Origin: Pectinophora gossypiella
Taxonomy: Eukaryota; Arthropoda; Insecta; Lepidoptera; Gelechiidae
Assembly (NCBI RefSeq): GCF_024362695.1
Contig: NC_065414.1
Coordinates: 3,675,501 to 3,739,500, forward strand
Direction of reading: 5' to 3'
DNA: 64,000 bases
The notes under the pieces were generated by a model, which saw only the letters and a list, made by a program, of their open reading frames with translations, was not told where the DNA came from and made no database searches. Of this stretch, positions 59,401-64,000 are shown one piece after another. Within the stretch, counting starts at the first letter, position 1. Each line of letters opens with the position of its first letter. The position numbers were made by a program, and so were the translations under genes.

Positions 59401-62242
59401 ATTATAAAAGTTTATATTGAAAGTTTCACGGCGCATCGACGCTTCTGCACTGTAAAGTAGTGAAATGTAAATAAATAAATGTACCTCTGACTACCCCGAT
59501 AGGGATATAGTCGTGAGTTTATTTTAATATGTTATTTTTTAATTGTGTTTGTACTGAATTTATAACAAACAGTATCCACATCAGATGGAAGTTGGCAAAA
59601 TAAGGAAAGTTAAAAATCGTCAATTCTTCATACTGTAAACCATGGGGTATGATTAGTGATTTGAGAGTAAATAACACGTTTAATAAACAATTTAATATTA
59701 CCGTAACTAATTCTTGATCACGAGTCGGTTTTTGGTTTCTTTCTTTTATAGCATAGCCGTATGTACTAATAATTTGCATGTATTTCGTGTCAAAAGTTAA
59801 TGAGCGATTTTCCAGGTTACCAAAAAAAAGGCGCTGTAAAAAACAATCCTTCGTCCTAATTTCATGGATAACAGACATATGCATCGTTTATCTTTGTTTT
59901 TGGGTATAGATAGGGTTGCCATCTCTAACATTTGGAAAACAGGACGAGAAGCGTGAAAACCCCGGTTTTTAGAGTCCGAAAGCCGGACACGTCAACAAGA
60001 TCTTTTAAACATATTCAATGTAATAAAAAACAATTGCAAATGTCATAATTTACCTTTTTTATTCATTCATAATTTTAACAAAACAGAATCATATTACAAT
60101 TTGTTACAAATTGTTTATATAAATCAGCTTTTTTAATTCTTGAAATAAGAAAACAAAACCTTATTAAAATATTAAACAAAAACATAAATATACTTGGTTC
60201 GTCGGTTGATCGTGGTGTGCGTGCGAGCATAGTGCGTGTGTCGCGGGCGGCCCAAATTTCTTTATTTATTTTTTAAAACCCGGTTTACAAATACAACCTT
60301 CCCCGGACGGATGGCAACCCTAGGTATAGATGATGACCTTTTTTATTACACCCAGGCCCAATACATCTTCCACTCATTATTATTCTTATCAAAATAGAGA
60401 ATTATCGAGAAGCAATATAGGTAGCAACATAACTCTGTACATATCTGATCCAAATATGAAGCAACAATTATTTTTATACAGGGTGTTAATGACATCGTAA
60501 CGAATACTAAAGGGGTGATTCAGACCATGATTAGAATCATGGTAAAAAAGTAAAAATTAAGTGGAATTCTTGTTTTTTTAGTTTTTTAAATTATTTTCCA
60601 TTCCATACTTTTGCGACGGAAAATTCCACTTGATATCAACTCAGAATTATGGCCTGAATCATCCCTCCAACTTTTCGTTACGATGTCACTAACATCCTGT
60701 GTATGCTTCTGCTATTACATTAGATTTTTGAATAATTATTTACCCGAGTAATGAGAAAATAGGTAATTATCGCGTTAAATCTGGTCAGCGCCATCTACAT
60801 TACTTTTGGCGAACGTAGCCTGGGAAGTCCTTCATTGGATTCACAGTGGTGCTAATTCCTGTACACATCATCTAATTTTATTTTAAGTTATACCTGTCAT
60901 TTTCTTATCCGCCGAAAAGGAAAGGGACGGGTAATCGATAGGCATAAAATTTATGAAACACACGTCAATTTTAGGCAGGAATTTCAAAAACCCCTCCCAA
61001 ATTTTTATATTGGCGAATAAAATTAAGTTGATAGCACATGTCAAACGGGTCGCATCCCAGCGAGCTATCATTTTAAAATTAACAGTTGTCAATCATCCGT
61101 CCCTTTCCTTTTCGGTGGATAAGAAAATGACGGGTATAACTTAAAATGAAATTAGGAGGTGTCTGCGGGGATCGGAGCCAATATCTTATAACATCTAATT
61201 TTATGTTTCCTTCATTACATGTTATATAAAAGATGAGAGCAGGCGTGTACCCAGCAGCGGGATATAAATGCTATAATGTGTATTTTGTGTTTATTTTATG
61301 TCTTGTTTGTGTCGGTTCGACACAAACAACCCCCAAACCAACCCCCAACCCCCAATTGCGTGTGTACACATACACTCACACACACACACACACACACACG
61401 CAAATGTACACGCACAAACACATACTTACGCAAACACACACACACACACACAATACTACGAATTGGTGGGCGAAACGTTAATTGGAGAATCATTAAGTGG
61501 GGAAATGCTTACGGGCGAAACGTCAATTGATAAATAATTAATTTGCTGAAAAAATAATGGGTCATACTTTCTGTGGGCTGAAAGGTGACTGTCAAAAGAT
61601 TATGTTGATGAATCTTTGATTGATCTACTGTTCTGTTGACGAACAATTCATGGATTGAACGGTTGTGGGCTTTCAGTTTCAAATTCGAACCCCGGTACCC
61701 TGCCAATGAGTTATTAATTTACCTTACGTGTAGTGTTTTCACTAACGCAGTTGGCTCGACCATTATAGACGGCGATACGGCTCACCACCTATGTGAGGTG
61801 TGGTACTTAGTTCTTGCGATGGATGTTTTTCCTCTCAGACGACGCCCTGAGCCGAGGTTCGCGCCCAACTGGGCACCCTCAGGCCTGTTGTCTTAAACGT
61901 TGTACCGGGTGAGAGCCTTCAGCGCTCCCCATTTGCCCGGCCGAGTTGTTAATGCCATCTGCGGCAAATCTACAATAAGTCACGTTTTATCTGAATAAAC
62001 TTTTATTTTTTATTACTACCTCAATTGGGGTATTAGTTGTAAGTTTATGTTATATCTTGTATTGACCTTCTGTTTGTTTCCAGACAAAGAAAAAGCCGGT
62101 ATCATCAGCGAGTCCCAACAAGTCCAAGTCAGATATATCAGAACTGATGACCAGCTCCCTGCCTATCAACTTCGCCAACGCTCGATCTGGTGCCGCGTCG
62201 TTCTTCAACTCCATGACCAGCGATTGGTTTAGCGGTTCTTAG
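44479..62242 (+). CDS. Cog1: Conserved oligomeric Golgi complex subunit 1, complete, 959 aa
   Basis: COG1 belongs to lobe A of the COG tethering complex, which guides retrograde vesicles within the Golgi. Exons: 44479-44615, 44831-44998, 46218-46354, 50567-50721, 51552-51780, 52947-53079, 53776-53948, 54854-55153, 55875-56109, 56794-57223, 57569-58009, 58727-58909, 62084-62242 (TAG). Phases agree throughout. The N-terminus (H-F-I-G-D-I-D-Q-V-Q-K-K-L..., then R-Y-R-D-L-I-H-A-A-D-T-I-E-E-M) is the characteristic COG1/Vps51-type start; M-E-I-P-E-K-I-W-M-C-I-E follows. The C-terminus ends N-S-M-T-S-D-W-F-S-G-S. Length is close to the roughly 980 aa recalled for human COG1. The weakest points are the exon 3 acceptor (GAG|CTC, after a competing CAG) and the exon 9/10 junction (donor GTTGGT, acceptor next to a MITE). 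Confidence 0.9.
45085..45250 (-). mobile_element. SINE family 3 fragment in Cog1 intron 2
   Basis: Plus reading ACATAAACAGCCTATACGTC, GGGCACAGGCCTCCCCTCAA, TAATAGCCGGGACCAACGG is the reverse complement of the 3' half at 25700-25915. The head is missing. Confidence 0.65.
45385..45600 (+). mobile_element. LINE 3' end stub
   Basis: One frame encodes G-W-T-T-I-A-K-D-R-E-K-W-K-E-L-G-E-A-F, a non-LTR C-terminal signature, followed by a T/A-rich tail. A SINE-like segment with a degenerate tRNA head lies on the minus strand at about 45830-45960. Confidence 0.55.
47199..48290 (+). mobile_element. 5'-truncated Jockey-type LINE: reverse transcriptase end and 3' UTR
   Basis: The frame from about 47199 encodes the RT catalytic block L-A-L-F-A-D-D-T-A-I-Y-S, then V-K-Y-L-G-V-V-L-D, R-S-K-L-S-L-R-N-K-V-K-I-Y, C-I-R-P-I-M-T-Y and L-Q-V-I-Q-N-R-F. 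This is the thumb and C-terminal part of a Jockey-clade RT. It shifts frame at about 47850 and continues to a stop at 48078-48080. The 3' UTR (48083-48290) matches 31684-31903 and 61825-61987 and ends in poly(A). The first half of the RT and all of ORF1 are missing. It lies in Cog1 intron 3 in the sense direction. Confidence 0.85.
49190..49335 (+). mobile_element. LINE 3' end stub with (AAT)n tail
   Basis: It encodes R-K-R-W-R-D-D-L-D-G-Y, then N-R-D-T-W-K-D-M-G-E-A-F-A-Q-Q-W-D, and ends GGCTAATAATAATAATAATA. This is the same signature as in the other stubs. Confidence 0.65.
49940..50265 (+). mobile_element. SINE family 1, near full length
   Basis: The head CGGCCTCCGTGGTCCAG...GGTCTCGGGTTCAAATTCCG is followed by the family body to CCCTGACACCAGGGTTGATG and CACACACGAGGAAG. 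A short deletion is present in the anticodon region of the head. Confidence 0.75.
50360..50556 (+). mobile_element. LINE 3' end stub abutting the Cog1 exon 4 acceptor
   Basis: It encodes a C-terminal R-A-L-W-R-A-L-G-E-A-Y-V-Q-Q-W-T-A-V-G and ends GATGATGGTGATGGTG. The next ten bases, TTTCTTATCCAG after the tail, are the exon 4 splice acceptor. Confidence 0.7.
50955..51077 (+). mobile_element. LINE 3' end stub with (GAT)n tail
   Basis: It encodes a degraded A-Q-D-R-S-S-W-R-S-L-G followed by GGCTGATGATGATGATGATG. A small Jockey-tail fragment (AGTTAATGCTATTTACGGCA) lies at about 50771-50830. Confidence 0.6.
51873..52379. mobile_element. MITE family F with long inverted ends (507 bp)
   Basis: GTATATGTCGTGGCC at 51873 is inverted as GGCCACGACATATAC at 52365-52379. 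Inside, ATTTCATGAAATGG and ATGATCAATT/AATTGATCAT motifs are repeated and inverted. It has no ORF. It is inserted at the edge of a SINE family 2 copy, in Cog1 intron 5. Confidence 0.75.
52380..52880 (+). mobile_element. SINE family 2, split by a second retroposon
   Basis: The head (CAGGGAGCGCCGGTACGAAC) and body to CACTAACACAG lie at 52380-52505; the rest (TTGGTTCGACCATTATAGAC...) is at 52757-52880. Between them a minus-oriented poly(A) retroposon occupies 52506-52746, flanked by ACTAACACAG at 52496-52505 and 52747-52756. Confidence 0.75.
53103..53215 (+). mobile_element. LINE 3' end stub next to the Cog1 exon 6 donor
   Basis: It encodes R-W-R-D-D-L-D-A-C-W-R-D-W and later K-W-K-E-E-A-F-A-Q-Q-W-D (with a small internal deletion), ending GATCTTGTAGGCTAG. 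It begins about 23 nt after the exon 6 donor at 53080. Confidence 0.65.
53363..53670 (-). mobile_element. SINE family 1, near full length
   Basis: On the minus strand: head CGGCCTCTGTGGTTCAGTGG with GGTTCGAATCCCGG, then the body ending with CACAATCTACACGAAGAG. It lies in Cog1 intron 6, about 105 bp before exon 7. Confidence 0.78.
54035..54130 (+). mobile_element. SINE family 4, 3' fragment
   Basis: GGCTTCTGTAAAAGACCTTC, TCAAATCTTTAAGTTAGGTA and GCGGACTCCATGAAAAACGG resemble the 3' part of the family at 58960-59350 and 34700-34810. The stretch 54130-54850 holds no other supported feature. Confidence 0.5.
55500..55750 (-). mobile_element. LINE-derived fragment
   Basis: The minus-strand frame shares V-K/R-N/S-T-L-N-R-R-G/A-C-I/M with the LINE stub at 35610-35880, and the plus strand starts with TTCCAGTCGGGGTAGGCAGA. 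It is decayed. Just before it, 55190-55235 and 55257-55310 form an inverted repeat (GGTGGTATTAATAAACTAAT / ATTAGTTTATTAATACCACC). Confidence 0.45.
56634..56779 (-). mobile_element. MITE family A copy directly before Cog1 exon 10
   Basis: It is 146 bp, TACGGTCACGAGCATTAATA to GCTCATGACTGTA, in reverse orientation to 4821-4966. Its end is 14 bp upstream of the inferred exon 10 start (56794). A repeat related to 2216-2310 lies just upstream at 56449-56545. Confidence 0.82.
58500..58716. mobile_element. MITE family C copy ending at the Cog1 exon 12 acceptor
   Basis: A diverged copy has ATAATGAGTGCGACTTTTG, GATGACGTCA, GTAAAAAGTATCTCATTTGA and an end AGTAGCCTATT. The next ten bases (CCTTTTTCAG) are the exon 12 acceptor. 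Confidence 0.5.
58960..59350 (+). mobile_element. SINE family 4, long copy in Cog1 intron 12
   Basis: The tRNA-like head (GGTAGCCCAGTTGG, GGTCGCAGGTTCAAATCC) is followed by a conserved core (CACGTGCTCAGCGGTGAAGG, AAAACATCGTGAGGAAACTC, CCTAACCTGTATTGGGCTGG). The core sequence is one I recall as recurring in lepidopteran genomes. Confidence 0.7.
60478..60700. mobile_element. Family D fold-back MITE
   Basis: It starts ACAGGGTGTTAATGACATCG and ends CGATGTCACTAACATCCTGT, with arms sharing GGAATT...AATTCC and the ATATCAACTCAGAATTATGG block. It is the same family as the three copies around groucho exon 11. Confidence 0.82.
60850..61147. mobile_element. MITE family E copy (about 300 bp)
   Basis: TTTAAGTTATACCTGTCATTTTC near the left and GAAAATGACGGGTATAACTTAAA at the right are inverse complements with few differences, as are CCGAAAAGGAAAGGGACGG and CCGTCCCTTTCCTTTTCGG-like blocks. 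It is non-coding. Confidence 0.75.
61373..61451. repeat. (CA)n microsatellite, interrupted
   Basis: Runs of CA/CAC with breaks (GCAAATGTACACGCACAAAC) in Cog1 intron 12. Open frames here are low-complexity artefacts (Thr-His repeats). Confidence 0.9.
61680..61987 (+). mobile_element. SINE family 2 fragment joined to a Jockey LINE tail
   Basis: 61680-61825 carries GAACCCCGGTACC, CACTAACGCAGTTGGCTCG and ACTTAGTTCTTGCGATGGAT. At about 61825 it passes into the Jockey 3' UTR (TTTTCCTCTCAGACGACGCC...) that ends GCAAATCTACAATAAGTCACG. The Jockey piece was probably inserted into the SINE. It ends about 95 bp before Cog1 exon 13. Confidence 0.65.
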
Positions 62243-62283
62243 TAACAAAAAGGTAACGAGGGTCTTGTCAGGCTACTTTCCTC

Positions 62284-62289
62284 AATAAA
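62284..62289 (+). terminator. Candidate Cog1 poly(A) signal
   Basis: AATAAA lies 42 nt after the Cog1 TAG. It is the nearest canonical signal and gives a short 3' UTR. Confidence 0.6.
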
Positions 62290-62374
62290 TATGGATGGCG
62301 CTGTCCAGATATTAACGTCATTATTACCGATTTTCTCGTTACCCTGGTACATAATTATTCAAAAATATAATGTA

Positions 62375-62656
62375 ATTGAGGAGCTCGGTGTCGCAGCGGT
62401 AAACGCGCTCGGTCTGCGATTATTGAAGTTAAGCAACTTTCGCAAAGGCCGGTCATAGGATGGGTGACCACAAAAAAAAGTTTTCATCTCGAGCTCCTCC
62501 GTGCTTCGGAAGGCACGTTAAGCCGTTGGTCCCGGCTGCATTAGCAGTCGTTAATAACCGCCAATCCGCACTGGGCCCGCGTGATGATTTAAGGCCCGAT
62601 CTCCCTATCCATCCATAGGGAAGGCCCGTGCCCCTGCAGTGGGGACGTTAATGGGC

Positions 62657-62690
<34 letters not shown>

Positions 62691-62692
62691 AA
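62375..62692 (+). mobile_element. SINE with a tRNA-like start and a 5S rRNA-like segment
   Basis: GGTGTCGCAGCGGTAAACGC resembles a pol III box A region. It is followed by TTGAAGTTAAGCAAC...GGTCATAGGATGGGTGACCAC, which resembles the internal part of 5S rRNA (GAAGTTAAGCA...GGATGGGTGACC). The body has GCTTCGGAAGGCACGTTAAG and the tail (GAT)n at 62656-62690. A fragment of the same element (GATGGGTGACCACA...CGTGCTTCGGA) lies at about 63346-63398. Confidence 0.75.
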
Positions 62693-62813
62693 TAATGTAA
62701 TAAATAGAGTCATATATAAAAATGATGTGGTATAGTATTATGTTGCTACCTACATTACTTCTCTTTATATTGATCAGAATAACAAGGGGGGTATAATACA
62801 TTTATACCCCCTT

Positions 62814-63461
62814 GTCTGTTGATCATATTGATCCATGAAAATAGAAGGTTAAACGAAGGCAAATTTGGACAGCGCTTCTATATTATTTTTTTTGGGAACG
62901 TAACCTAGAAAGTCCTTTATTGGGTATCCTAGGTCAAAAATAACATATAAAATTCTAATTATGTTATATAAGGCTTTACTAAATAAAGACAGAGACAGAG
63001 AAGATCTAAAACTGATGAAAAACATTTTCTTTTAACTTATGAATTTTAATCAAGAAAGACATAATAATAAGTCTGACATTATTACGTTTTCTAAGAATCG
63101 TCACAGTGTGATTTTTTTATACGAATTCCATAGTAATTTCGTGTTATGATTTTTTGTAAAAAGTCACTAATTTGGCTATTTGGAAACTAGCCTATTATGC
63201 AAAGTTATAATTCATTTAGGTTTATCTATTTAATTTAAAACATACGTATATTTTCACCCCAACAGTTGGGTAGTTTCCTAGGTCAAAGATAAATAAAGAA
63301 ATTCTGATTATTACTAAATAAAGACACATCTAAAGGTGACAAAGGTGATGGGTGACCACAAAAAAAAAGTTTTCAACTCGAGCTCCTCCGTGCTTCGGAG
63401 CGCTGTCCAAATTTGCCTTCGTTTAACCTTCTATTTTCATTGATCAATATGATCAACAGAC
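62814..63461. mobile_element. Element bounded by 63-bp inverted repeats
   Basis: 62814-62876 (GTCTGTTGATCATATTGATC...) and 63399-63461 are inverse complements with a single mismatch. Between them lie MITE C-like sequence (62920-63205, 63267 onward) and a piece of the 5S-like SINE. A 13-bp hairpin (AAGGGGGGTATA/TATACCCCCTT) sits just outside at 62784-62812. It has no ORF. Confidence 0.7.
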
Positions 63462-63859
63462 ATCATCTTTAGTCTTCCTTTTCGGGTATAAACGCTGTTT
63501 GAATCATCTGATAAAGATGTAAAGGCCTGAGATGGAGATGGAAAGGTGACAAAAAATGTTTTATTTTTTGTTTTTAACTTATTTATAAATTTTAATAAAG
63601 AAAATTGTAATAATAAGCACTACATTTTGTCGCTTTTTTCTGCTTTTTCATGCAAATACCATAGTAATTTCGTGTTTTGATGTTTAGTAAAAAGTAACTT
63701 ATTTGATTAGCTGGAAACTACTTTGATCCTTGAAAGTATAATGTGTGAATAAAAACAACATTGAATTATTTATAATGTATTAAATTCAAATGTTTAATAA
63801 AATTTTGTTATTTAAAATTAACTATTTTTTTATCCATACCTACGTACATTAAAAAAAAA

Positions 63860-64000
63860 ACGGTAACGGACAGTTGAATCCGTGATAGCCTTGTTTGGAG
63901 AAGGCGACACTTACATCGCGGTGTCAATGGTTCTAATTCTATTTGAGGCTCTAACTGCACTCACTACACAACTCCACTACATTCGAGTTTGAATTCATGT
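63860..64000. other. Right edge: possible SINE head, no supported gene
   Basis: A 41-codon open stretch (63868-63991) begins after GGTAACGGACAG. The phrase TGAATCCGTGATAGCC resembles the head of a lepidopteran SINE. There is too little sequence to decide. Confidence 0.25.

Noticed and set aside
61233..61537. Overlapping Thr/His-rich open frames
   Set aside because: They are products of the (CA)n microsatellite.
63868..63991. 41-codon frame at the right edge as an exon of the next gene
   Set aside because: No splice context or similarity; the region looks like a SINE head.

Overview
The window is insect genomic DNA, almost certainly from a moth or butterfly (Lepidoptera). It is AT-rich, with spliced genes in long introns and dense interspersed repeats: tRNA-derived SINEs, a tRNA/5S-like SINE, Jockey-type and other 5'-truncated LINE ends, and many MITEs. 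No prokaryotic features are present. Gene models below were read by eye from splice signals, reading phase and recalled family conservation; no search was run.

Layout. 1-16.9 kb: gene-poor, repeat-rich DNA, probably the first intron of a minus-strand Fem1-type gene whose first coding exon is at 16870-16929. It holds a full-length BEL/Pao LTR retrotransposon (5359-11995) with LTRs that look identical and a perfect 5-bp target duplication. 17-20.9 kb: intergenic, with an unclassified 414-bp retroposon (18143-18556) and a broken THAP-domain gene (18793-19250). 20.96-41.28 kb: groucho/TLE, a complete plus-strand 18-exon model of 702 codons with Q, GP, CcN, SP and WD40 regions. Its introns carry a 17-bp minisatellite, several inverted-repeat elements and a three-level nest (SINE, hAT MITE, Tc1 transposon) beside the exon 17 donor. 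41.3-44.5 kb: groucho 3' region and a second copy of the unclassified retroposon. 44.48-62.24 kb: Cog1 (conserved oligomeric Golgi complex subunit 1), complete plus-strand 13-exon model of 959 codons. 62.3-64 kb: repeats, including a tRNA/5S-like SINE and a 63-bp inverted-repeat pair.

The three host genes do unrelated jobs: Fem1-type ubiquitin-ligase substrate receptor, Notch/E(spl)-type transcriptional corepressor, and Golgi tethering complex. Nothing suggests a functional cluster. The unusual content is in the mobile DNA: a recent BEL/Pao insertion, an unclassified hairpin-containing retroposon with clear target duplications, nested insertions, and transposons packed to within a few to about 50 nt of splice sites in both large genes. 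I found no convincing novel multigene system.
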